Assembly: GCA_900554705.1 (NCBI GenBank)
Contig: USIH01000018.1
Location: 1 to 22,117 of the forward strand
DNA: 22,117 bases
Source: an uncultured Eubacteriales bacterium
GTDB lineage: Bacteria > Bacillota > Clostridia > Oscillospirales > Oscillospiraceae
Reading direction: 5' to 3'
In this document: positions 12,472 to 20,134 of the stretch, piece after piece
How positions within the stretch are numbered: the stretch's first letter is position 1
How the letters are laid out: each line of letters starts with the position of its first letter
Notes under the pieces: generated by a model
The model's input: the letters and a program-made list of their open reading frames with translations, nothing else
Databases searched by the model: none
What the model was told of the DNA's origin: nothing
Position numbers and translations under genes: made by a program

Positions 12472-14157
12472 TCAGTGGATTTTCAGAATTTCCGCGATTT
12501 TTTCTCCTTTTGGCAGAAGCAGGCAGTCGTCATAGGTGATCGCCTTGAGGGCAATGACCAGTAACAGATACACGATGACGGCAATGCCGATGGCAAAGAG
12601 CGTGCAGAGCGTGACGCTTGCGACGAACATACCGGCAAGCCGGTAAGCGCCGAAGGCGGCAATGCCCATCACGACGGCGGCAACGCCGCTCTTCCAGACG
12701 GAGGGCAGGATCTTCGGCGGTTCCTCCAGCACGCGGCGCATGGTGAAGATATTGAGCACCATGTAAACGGTGAAGCAGGCAAGCGTTCCCAGCGGCGCGC
12801 CGAGGATGCCGACCTCCGGATTGCCGACAAGGATATAATTGACCACGACCTTGACCACGCCGCCGATGAGCATATTGACCATGGGCAGCCACGGGCGGTT
12901 GTGCGCCTGCATGACGGCGGTCGTCACCGTGGTGATGCCGTTGATAAATACGGTGGGCGCAAGCAGGGCAAGCAGGACGCCCGCCATCTGCTCGCGGCTG
13001 TCGCCGTAGCGTCCCAGCAGGATCATGATCGGCTCTGCCAGCGCAAACAGTCCCGCCATGCAGGGCCACGCGATCAGTCCGGTCAGGCGCAGGGAGGAAT
13101 CCTGCACCAGTTTGACGCTGCGCTCGTCGCCGCGCGTCAGGTGCGCGGTGATGGCGGGGATGATCGCGGCGGTGATGCAGGGGAAGAACGCCGTGGGGAA
13201 GTTAAAGATCGTCTGACAGAACGCATAGACGCCGCTCTGGTTCTCGACGGCCGTCTGCTTGATGTCCTCCCAGAGGGCAACGCCGCTCTTTGCGGCAATG
13301 CTGTCGCGCGCCATGGTGAGCATCCGTCCCATCCACGTCGCCGCGCCCCCGGCGGTCGCCTCGGCGGCCTGAAGCAGGCGGCGCGTGACCATGATCTCGT
13401 CGATCAGGTTGATCAGCTGCAAGCCCGCCGCGCCCAGCGTGATGGGCACCGCAATGGCAAGCAGCTGCTTGGCGGTCTTCTTGTAAGACAGCGCCGTTCC
13501 GCCGCGCCGCTCGATCGCGTGCCGGTTGCGGCGATACTTCACATAGACATAGAGCGCAGAGAGCGCCGCGCCGATGCTGATACCGGCGATGGAAGCACCG
13601 GAGGCAAGGGCGAGGTCGCCGGTCTGCCGCTTGACGAACCACGCAAAGCCGAGGCCGAGCAGGAGCTTTCCGAGCGCCTCGATGACTTGGCTGACCGCCG
13701 TGGGCGTCATGTCGCCCTGCCCTTGGAAATAACCGCGGCAGGCGGAAGCGACGCAAATGCAGAGCACGGCGGGGCCGAGCGCGAAGATGGAATACCACGC
13801 GTTGGGCATCTTCATCACGCTGCCCGCAAGCCACTTCGGCAGGAGCATCATCACGCCCGTGCCGAAGAAGCCGATGATGAGGTAGGCCGTCATCGCGGTG
13901 CGGAAGATGCGCTGCATCTGCCGCCCGTTGTCTTTCGCCTGCGCCTCGGAGACCATGCGGCTCATGGCGACGGGAAGACCCGTCGTGGAGATCACGAGCA
14001 GAACGGTATAGATCGCATAGGCTTTATTAAAGTAGGCAAAGCCCTGTGAATCAATGATCCCGTTGAGCGGCAGCTTATAGAGCATACCGATGACCTTGAC
14101 GACGATCGTAGAGAGCGAGAGGATCGCCGCGCCGGTCAGATAGTTTTGCTTTTTCAC
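12472..14157 (-). CDS. SpoVB/MurJ-like lipid-linked oligosaccharide flippase (MOP superfamily)
   Basis: 561 residues with about 14 transmembrane helices, typical of the polysaccharide exporter branch that includes SpoVB, YabM and MurJ. Conserved features are the N-terminal GAAILSLSTIVVKVIGMLYKLPL segment and the GLPVAMSRMVSEA loop. Members flip undecaprenyl-linked sugar intermediates for peptidoglycan or other envelope polymers; which one is not readable here. The start is GTG 14157: its GTGA overlaps the TGA of the deaminase gene and AAGGAAGG lies 6 nt upstream, whereas the GTG at 14163 is too close to that site. Its position before HU and rqcP recalls yabM-yabO of Bacillus. Confidence 0.87.
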   Translation of the reverse strand: MKKQNYLTGAAILSLSTIVVKVIGMLYKLPLNGIIDSQGFAYFNKAYAIYTVLLVISTTGLPVAMSRMVSEAQAKDNGRQMQRIFRTAMTAYLIIGFFGTGVMMLLPKWLAGSVMKMPNAWYSIFALGPAVLCICVASACRGYFQGQGDMTPTAVSQVIEALGKLLLGLGFAWFVKRQTGDLALASGASIAGISIGAALSALYVYVKYRRNRHAIERRGGTALSYKKTAKQLLAIAVPITLGAAGLQLINLIDEIMVTRRLLQAAEATAGGAATWMGRMLTMARDSIAAKSGVALWEDIKQTAVENQSGVYAFCQTIFNFPTAFFPCITAAIIPAITAHLTRGDERSVKLVQDSSLRLTGLIAWPCMAGLFALAEPIMILLGRYGDSREQMAGVLLALLAPTVFINGITTVTTAVMQAHNRPWLPMVNMLIGGVVKVVVNYILVGNPEVGILGAPLGTLACFTVYMVLNIFTMRRVLEEPPKILPSVWKSGVAAVVMGIAAFGAYRLAGMFVASVTLCTLFAIGIAVIVYLLLVIALKAITYDDCLLLPKGEKIAEILKIH

Positions 14158-15473
14158 GCGCACCCTTCCTTCCGGCCGAACAGCTTCGGCATCACATAAT
14201 CGGACATTTCGCGGACAACGGCGGCAAGATCGATGGTCTTGTATTCGCCGGCCGCGTAGAGGATCTTGCCGCGCACCATCGTCATGACCACGTCATGACC
14301 GCCGGCTGCATAGGCAAGGTGGCTCATCACATTGTGGCAGGGCATCAGGTGCGGCTGCGTGAAGTCCAGCAGGATCAGATCCGCGTCCATGCCGACCTTG
14401 ACCATGCCGCACTGCACCTGCCGTCTCTGCGCCTTCGCGCCGCAGACGGTCGCCATCATCAGCGCGGCCTGCGCGGGAAGCTCCGTCGGGTCAAGGCTCC
14501 TGCCCTTTGCCATATAGGTGGCGGCGCGCACCTCCTCCAGCAGGTCGAGCTTGTTGTTCGATGCGTTGGAGTCGGTCCCGAGGCAGACGTTCATGCCCGC
14601 CTTGATCATATCCGTCACGCGCGCGCAGCCGGAGGCGAGCTTCAGGTTGGAGCAGGGGTTGTGGACAGCCGAGACCTTGCGCTTGGCAAGCAGCTGCATA
14701 TCCTCGTCCTCCAGCCAGACGCAGTGCGCGGCAATGGCGGGCGCGTCGAACACATGGTGGCAGTCCAGCAGCTGCGCGGGCGTCAGACCGTAGCGCTCCT
14801 TGCAGGCCTCGTGCTCGCTCTTGGTCTCGGAGAGGTGAACGTGCATTCCGATGCCCTCGTTGATCGCGTATTCGCTCAGCGCGTCCCAGAGGTGATAGTT
14901 GGAGGTATACTCGGCATGGATGGCGGCGTCGACCAGAATGCGCCCGTCGTCGTAGCCGTTCCATTTCTCCTTCAGCGCCACCATTTCTTGGCAGCGGACG
15001 TCCTTCTCAAAGTCAAAGTCGTCAGAAAAGAGCGTGACGGCGCGCGAAATGTTCGCCTTGATACCGGCCTGCGCCACCGCCTGCGCCACGTCGTCGCAGA
15101 AGAAATACATATCGCTCACGGAGGTGATGCCGAAGCGCAGGCACTCGGCAAGCGACAGAAGCGTCGCGGCACGCACGCACCGGCCGTCCAGCCGATCCTC
15201 CGTGGGGAAGATGTGGTCATTGAGCCACGTGTGCAGCGACACGTCGTCGGCAAAGCCGCGCATGGGCGACATGGCAAGGTGGGTGTGGCAGTTGATCAGT
15301 CCCGGCATGAGCACCATGCCCTCGCCGTTGATGATCGTCTTCGGCTTCTCTTCCGGCGCTTTGCGGGAAAGATAGCTGATCTTTCCTCCCGTCACGCCGA
15401 CAAAGGCGGAAAACAGCACCCGCAGGCTTTCGTCCATCGTGACGACGGTCACGTTTGAAAACAGAGTATCCAT
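14154..15473 (-). CDS. Amidohydrolase, 5-methylthioadenosine/S-adenosylhomocysteine deaminase type
   Basis: 439 residues, metal-dependent hydrolase of the TIM-barrel amidohydrolase superfamily, closest to the MTA/SAH deaminase group that converts adenine nucleosides to inosine forms. Metal and catalytic residues are in place: His63 and His65 in NCHTHLAMSPMRG, His211 and His213 in HVHLSETK with the Glu, His250 in AAHCVWL and Asp301 in LGTDSNASNNKLD. HNPCSNLKLASG (from 271) is the signature of this group. Other nucleoside or guanine deaminases cannot be fully excluded. ATG 15473 has AAAGGA upstream; an in-frame TTG at 15479 is rejected. It lies 14 bp after hemZ and overlaps the flippase start by 4 bp. 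Confidence 0.85.
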   Translation of the reverse strand: MDTLFSNVTVVTMDESLRVLFSAFVGVTGGKISYLSRKAPEEKPKTIINGEGMVLMPGLINCHTHLAMSPMRGFADDVSLHTWLNDHIFPTEDRLDGRCVRAATLLSLAECLRFGITSVSDMYFFCDDVAQAVAQAGIKANISRAVTLFSDDFDFEKDVRCQEMVALKEKWNGYDDGRILVDAAIHAEYTSNYHLWDALSEYAINEGIGMHVHLSETKSEHEACKERYGLTPAQLLDCHHVFDAPAIAAHCVWLEDEDMQLLAKRKVSAVHNPCSNLKLASGCARVTDMIKAGMNVCLGTDSNASNNKLDLLEEVRAATYMAKGRSLDPTELPAQAALMMATVCGAKAQRRQVQCGMVKVGMDADLILLDFTQPHLMPCHNVMSHLAYAAGGHDVVMTMVRGKILYAAGEYKTIDLAAVVREMSDYVMPKLFGRKEGCA

Positions 15474-15487
15474 AAGCAATTCCTTTC

Positions 15488-16930
15488 TTATTTCAGGAGG
15501 GCAAAGGCCACGTCCTTCTGGCGCAGCACGTCCTCGATGCGCGCAACATACTGTTCCGGAAATTTCGGATTGTGGAAACGTTCCAGACGTCCGTCGGGGA
15601 GGTTTATTTTCGTCATACCGCCGCCGCCGAGCGAGATCACGCTGTGCAGTTCTTCCATCATGTAGATATTATACAGTCCCTCATGGCCTTTCTTGCACCA
15701 GCCGACGTTTTCAAAGCTGCCGGACATATATTTCTGGCGGTAGAGATAATAGGGACGGTACCCGGCTGCGCGCAGCGCCTCCTGCGCAAAGCGCAGCATC
15801 TCCTCCACCGCCTCGGCGGTGGGCAGCGCGGCGCGGTCGAAAAACAGATCCGCGCCCTTTTTCAGCGCAAGCGTATGTACCGTGATCCCCGTGGGGCACA
15901 GGGCAAGCACGCGGCGCAGCGACGCGGCAAAGGAATCGGACGTGTCGGTGGGAAGCCCCGCGATCAGATCCATGTTGATGTCCGTAAAGCCCGCCGCCTG
16001 CGCCTGCCGGTAGGACTGCTCCACCTGCTGCGCCGTGTGGCAGCGGCCGATGGCGCGCAGCACCGCATCGTTCATGGTCTGCGGGTTGACGCTCACACGG
16101 GTGCAGCCCTGCACGCGCAGCACGCGCAGCTTCTCCTCGCCGAGCGTGTCGGGTCGTCCGCCTTCTACGGTATATTCTATCAGCTCTGTCAAGTCAAAAT
16201 GACGCGCAATTTCCTCCATGAGCGCTTTTAGCTGCACCGCGCTGAGCGTCGTGGGCGTGCCGCCGCCGATATAGAGCGTGCGCACGCGCTTGCCGGAGGC
16301 GCGCAAATGCGCGCCGACATGGGCGATCTCGCGCCGGAGCGCGGCAAGATAGTCCTCCAGCAGCGCCTTCTTCCCGCCAATGCCTGCGCTGACAAAGCTG
16401 CAATAGGCGCAGCGCGTCGGGCAGAAGGGAATGCCGATATAGACCGAAACGTCGTCCGGACGCAGGCGGCGCGCCGCCTCCACCGTCCGCTCCGAGCACT
16501 CCACGCAAAGCCTGCGCCGCGCCGCGCTGACGCGGTAGGTCTCCCGCAGCAGGCGGTCGGCCTCGCTCGCGGAGGCGCCCGCAAGCAGGCAGCGCGTCGT
16601 CAGCTTCGTCGGGCGGACACCGGAGAGGCTGCCCCACTGCGGCGGGCTGCGCAGCAGCATGGCCGCGTCGTAATAGCAGTTTTGCAGCAGCCGACGGCGC
16701 GCGGGGACGTCCTGCGTGCAGGCAATGCGCCGCTGCACGCGCACGCTTTTCCCCGCTCGCGTGATCGTCGTGACGGCGGTCATCCAGCGCTTGCCGTAGT
16801 ACAGCGCGGAGGTCGCGCCGTCGCCCGTGAAGGGCGCGTCGACCGGCTCCATCGGCTCTTCGGGAAAGAGGGAGAGCTGGAGCTGCTCTATGGCGTAGCG
16901 GTCGGTGTGCCCCTTGAGATAGAGCTTCAC
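15488..16930 (-). CDS. hemZ: Radical SAM coproporphyrinogen III oxidase-like protein HemZ
   Basis: 480 residues. The N-terminal third (to about 160) is the HemZ-specific extension with GSLSGVRPTKL. The radical SAM core follows, with PFCPTRCAYCSF carrying Cys170, Cys174 and Cys177 for the 4Fe-4S cluster and GGGTPTTLS (222-230) contacting SAM. HemZ is named for oxygen-independent coproporphyrinogen oxidation, but many anaerobes with it lack a full heme pathway, so the true reaction may differ. The start is a GTG at 16930, with GAGGG upstream, overlapping the preceding stop as GTGA. Confidence 0.92.
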   Translation of the reverse strand: MKLYLKGHTDRYAIEQLQLSLFPEEPMEPVDAPFTGDGATSALYYGKRWMTAVTTITRAGKSVRVQRRIACTQDVPARRRLLQNCYYDAAMLLRSPPQWGSLSGVRPTKLTTRCLLAGASASEADRLLRETYRVSAARRRLCVECSERTVEAARRLRPDDVSVYIGIPFCPTRCAYCSFVSAGIGGKKALLEDYLAALRREIAHVGAHLRASGKRVRTLYIGGGTPTTLSAVQLKALMEEIARHFDLTELIEYTVEGGRPDTLGEEKLRVLRVQGCTRVSVNPQTMNDAVLRAIGRCHTAQQVEQSYRQAQAAGFTDINMDLIAGLPTDTSDSFAASLRRVLALCPTGITVHTLALKKGADLFFDRAALPTAEAVEEMLRFAQEALRAAGYRPYYLYRQKYMSGSFENVGWCKKGHEGLYNIYMMEELHSVISLGGGGMTKINLPDGRLERFHNPKFPEQYVARIEDVLRQKDVAFALLK

Positions 16931-17508
16931 GGCAGCGCCCTCAGATAGGGATTGCAGGCCTTTTCGCGCTCCAGCGTCGTCTTCGGCCCGTGTCCCGGGT
17001 AGACAACGAGCGGCTCCGTCAGCGCGGCAAGACGCGAAAGGCTCGCCGCCATCTGCGCCGCATCGCCCCCAAGATCCGTCCTGCCGCAGGAGCCTGCAAA
17101 GAGCGTGTCGCCGGAAAAGAGCGCATCGCCGCAGCGCAGGCAGACCGAGCCTGCCGTGTGCCCCGGCGTGGGCAGGACGTCGAAGGTCAGACTTCCCACG
17201 CAGAGCCGGTCGCCGTATGTGTCCGTGGCGACCAGCCCGCCGCGCAGCGGCGCCGGCAGGGTCAGGTCTTTCTCGCCCACATACACGGGGCAGTGCGTCG
17301 CCTCCGCAATACCGCGCACGGCGCCGACATGGTCAAAGTGTCCGTGCGTGAGCAGCACGGCGCGGATCGTCAGGTGCTGCGCCCGCGCAACGTTCAAAAT
17401 TTCCCCCGGCCGGTCGCCGGGGTCGATCACGGCGGTATCGCCGTTTTCGTCGGAAACAAGATAACAGTTCGTCTGGTAATCACCCAGCGTCAGGGTGCGG
17501 ATGTTCAT
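16927..17508 (-). CDS. MBL-fold metallo-hydrolase (glyoxalase II-like)
   Basis: 193 residues, compact metallo-beta-lactamase fold. Ligands are His55, His57, Asp59 and His60 in THGHFDH, His117 in PTPGHTAGS, Asp134 in LFSGDTLF and the final His in YPGHGP. Proteins of this size and pattern (YcbL/GloB2-like) hydrolyse thioesters such as S-lactoylglutathione or analogues; the substrate here is unknown. The ATG at 17508 overlaps the dtd stop as ATGA, so the longer upstream in-frame reading is rejected. The place between dtd and hemZ is a common clostridial arrangement. Confidence 0.9.
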   Translation of the reverse strand: MNIRTLTLGDYQTNCYLVSDENGDTAVIDPGDRPGEILNVARAQHLTIRAVLLTHGHFDHVGAVRGIAEATHCPVYVGEKDLTLPAPLRGGLVATDTYGDRLCVGSLTFDVLPTPGHTAGSVCLRCGDALFSGDTLFAGSCGRTDLGGDAAQMAASLSRLAALTEPLVVYPGHGPKTTLEREKACNPYLRALP

Positions 17509-17972
17509 GCGCCATCCCCGCCTTTCATGAGTTCGTCGGTATCCAGCAGGATCGTGACCGGCCCGTCGTTTTCCGAAGCGACCAGCATATCCGCGCCGAA
17601 TCTTCCGTGCTGCGGCGCAAAGCCGCGCACGCGGCACGCCTCCAAGAAGCGCTCATAGAGCGCGTTTGCAAGCTCCGGCTCGGCCGCGCCGATAAAATAG
17701 GGGCGCTTGCCCTTTCTGCAATCGGCAAAGAGCGTAAACTGGCTGACGACCAGAACGCCGCCGCCCACGTCCGCAAGGGAGCGGTTCATCTTTCCGTTCT
17801 CGTCGGAAAAAATGCGCAGGCCGAGCGCCTTGTCCGCCATTTTTTCCGCCTGTGCCTGCGTATCGGTCGGCGCGACGGCAAGCAGGATCAGAAGTCCCTG
17901 ACCGATCCGGCCGCAGACGGCGCCGCCGATCTCGACGCTTGCGCGCTTTACGCGCGTTATGACCGCGCGCAT
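17505..17972 (-). CDS. dtd: D-aminoacyl-tRNA deacylase
   Basis: 155 residues, slightly longer than the usual 145-150. DTD removes D-amino acids (and glycine) mischarged on tRNA. Diagnostic motifs are SQFTL (77-81), whose Ser/Gln/Phe line the active site, and the cross-subunit NDGPVT (135-140), which carries the Gly-cisPro pair. It starts MRAVITRVKRASVEIGG like other DTDs. The relA stop and this ATG share one base (TGATG), so they are translationally coupled. Confidence 0.96.
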   Translation of the reverse strand: MRAVITRVKRASVEIGGAVCGRIGQGLLILLAVAPTDTQAQAEKMADKALGLRIFSDENGKMNRSLADVGGGVLVVSQFTLFADCRKGKRPYFIGAAEPELANALYERFLEACRVRGFAPQHGRFGADMLVASENDGPVTILLDTDELMKGGDGA

Positions 17973-20134
17973 CAGTTTTGCCCCCGCCGCACGTCGATCA
18001 CGCCGTTGATGGCGCGGATCTTGGTGCGGATGGTCTCCAGCTCCGCGACGTTCTTCACCTCAAAGGTGGCGATCGCCCTTGCCTTGCCCGCCGCAAGCTC
18101 GCGCGCGGACAGCTCCGTAACGCGCACCCGCGCGGCGTTGAGCACGGTGGCAATGTCGAGCCAGATGCCGTCGCGGTCGATCGAGTCGATCTCAAAGGTC
18201 GTCGAGAAGGGCTTGCCTTCGTCCCGACACCAGCGGACATTGACCCAGCGCCCCGCCATGCCGGGTGCATTGAGGTTGACGTTGCGGCAGTCGCGGCGGT
18301 GGACGGAAACGCCGTAGCCCTTGGTGATAAAGCCGATGATGTCGTCGCCGGGCACCGGCGTGCAGCAGCGGGAGAACTTGACCATGCAGGAGTCGATGTC
18401 CTCGACGATCACGCCGGAGTCGCGGCTGCGCTCGCCCTTGGTCGGCTCGGCCAGCTTCGGCTCCTTCTGCTGCTTTTCCGCGCGGACAAGCTCGTCGCGG
18501 ATGCGGCCGAAGGCCTTCGCCGCCGTCAGGCCGCCGTAGCCGATGGCGGCATACATATCGTCCAGATCGTCAAAGCCGAGCTTCTTCAGCAGCACGGGCA
18601 GCAGCTCGTCATCCTGCAAAACGGCGGGGTTGACCCCCGCACGGCGCAGTTCGCCCTCAAAGCTCGCCTTGCCGTGGGCGACGTTCTCCTCGCGCTTTTC
18701 CTTCTTGAACCACTGCTTGATCTTCGTGCGCGCCTGATTGCTGTTGCAGATCTTCAGCCAGTCGCGGCTCGGCCCCTTGGCCGTTTTGGAGGTAAGGATC
18801 TCCACGACGTCGCCGTTTTTTAACTGCACGTCGTAGCCCGCGATGCGGTTGTTGATCTTCGCGCCGACCATCGCGTTGCCGACGCCGGAATGGATCGCGT
18901 AGGCAAAGTCGATCGGCGTGGAGCCGGCCGGCAGGGACATGACCTTCCCCTTCGGCGTGAAGACGAACACCTCGTCGTCGAACATATCGACCTTGAGCGA
19001 ATGGATATAGTCCTCCGCGTCGTTTTCCTCCTGCTGCGTTTCCAGCAGGCGGCGCACCCACTCAAATTCCTTCTCGTCTCCGCCCTCGACGCCCTGTTTA
19101 TACTTCCAGTGCGCCGCAACGCCGTACTCGGCCGTCTCGTGCATCTCCCATGTGCGGATCTGCACCTCGAAGGGGATGCCCTGCTGGCCGATGACGGTGG
19201 TGTGGAGGCTTTGATACATATTCGGCTTGGGGGTGGAAATATAATCCTTAAAGCGCCCCGGAACCAGATTGAACAGATCGTGGATATGGCCGAGGACGTT
19301 ATAGCAGTCGGGGATGGTGTCGACGATGACGCGGAAGGCGTAAATGTCGAACAGCTCGTCGATCGTCTTGTCCTGCGCCTCCATCTTGCGGTAGATCGAG
19401 TAGACGTGCTTGACCCGACCGTAGATCGTCCCATGGATGCCGACGGAGGAAAGGCGCGTGGTGATCTTGGACTGGATCGCCTTCATAAACTCTTCCGTCT
19501 GCGCCTTGTGGCTTTCGAGATAGCTGACGATCTGCTCATAGCCGTCCGGATCGAGATACTTTAAGCTGGTGTCCTCCAGCTCCCACTTGATCTTCTGCAT
19601 ACCTAAGCGGTGCGCGAGCGGCGCGTAGATGTCCATCGTCTCACGGGACTTGGAGATCTGCTTGGCAGGCGTCTGGTATTCCATGGTGCGGGTGTTATGC
19701 AGGCGGTCGCAGATCTTGATCAGGATCACGCGGATGTCTCTGCTCATCGCCATGAACATCTTGCGCAGGTTCTCCATCTGCTGCTGCTCGAGCGTGGAAT
19801 ACTCCACGCGGGTCAGCTTGGTGACGCCCTCGACCAGCGCCGCCACGGTAGAGCCGAACTGGCGGGAGATCTCGTCGTAGGTCGAGTCGGTGTCCTCTAA
19901 GCAGTCGTGCAGCAGCGCGCCTAAGATCGCATCGGTATCCAGCCCGATCTCCGCCACGATCTGCGCCACGGCAAGCGGATGGATGATATAGGGCGACCCG
20001 TCCTTGCGTTTCTGGTCACGGTGCTTGTTTTTCGCATATTCCACCGCGCGGTCGATCGCGGCAATGTCCGCCTGCGGGCAGTGCTGCCGGATCGCGCGCA
20101 TCATACTGTCATAGTGAGCCTCAAAAGTTTCCAT
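17972..20134 (-). CDS. Bifunctional (p)ppGpp synthetase/hydrolase, RelA/SpoT family
   Basis: 720 residues, the central enzyme of the stringent response. Domains in order: HD hydrolase (about 25-175, with His52, LLHDCLED at 74-81 and DRLHN), synthetase (about 235-345, with YGRVKHVYSIYRK, RFKD at 294-297 and EVQIRT at 323-328), TGS (about 388-448), helical/zinc-finger-like region (CCTPVPGDDI) and C-terminal ACT (about 645-720). RFKD is the RXKD form found in bifunctional Rel enzymes rather than the EXDD of RelA, and an intact HD site supports both activities. ATG 20134 has AAGGAGG 5 nt upstream; upstream in-frame starts lack sites. It overlaps the recJ end by 14 bp. The apt gene often found between recJ and relA is absent. 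Confidence 0.96.
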   Translation of the reverse strand: METFEAHYDSMMRAIRQHCPQADIAAIDRAVEYAKNKHRDQKRKDGSPYIIHPLAVAQIVAEIGLDTDAILGALLHDCLEDTDSTYDEISRQFGSTVAALVEGVTKLTRVEYSTLEQQQMENLRKMFMAMSRDIRVILIKICDRLHNTRTMEYQTPAKQISKSRETMDIYAPLAHRLGMQKIKWELEDTSLKYLDPDGYEQIVSYLESHKAQTEEFMKAIQSKITTRLSSVGIHGTIYGRVKHVYSIYRKMEAQDKTIDELFDIYAFRVIVDTIPDCYNVLGHIHDLFNLVPGRFKDYISTPKPNMYQSLHTTVIGQQGIPFEVQIRTWEMHETAEYGVAAHWKYKQGVEGGDEKEFEWVRRLLETQQEENDAEDYIHSLKVDMFDDEVFVFTPKGKVMSLPAGSTPIDFAYAIHSGVGNAMVGAKINNRIAGYDVQLKNGDVVEILTSKTAKGPSRDWLKICNSNQARTKIKQWFKKEKREENVAHGKASFEGELRRAGVNPAVLQDDELLPVLLKKLGFDDLDDMYAAIGYGGLTAAKAFGRIRDELVRAEKQQKEPKLAEPTKGERSRDSGVIVEDIDSCMVKFSRCCTPVPGDDIIGFITKGYGVSVHRRDCRNVNLNAPGMAGRWVNVRWCRDEGKPFSTTFEIDSIDRDGIWLDIATVLNAARVRVTELSARELAAGKARAIATFEVKNVAELETIRTKIRAINGVIDVRRGQN

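Noticed and set aside
12901..15458. Two long plus-strand frames (12901-14049, 14295-15458) opposite the flippase and deaminase
   Set aside because: Both are charge-rich shadows of well-identified minus-strand genes, without ribosome sites or domains.
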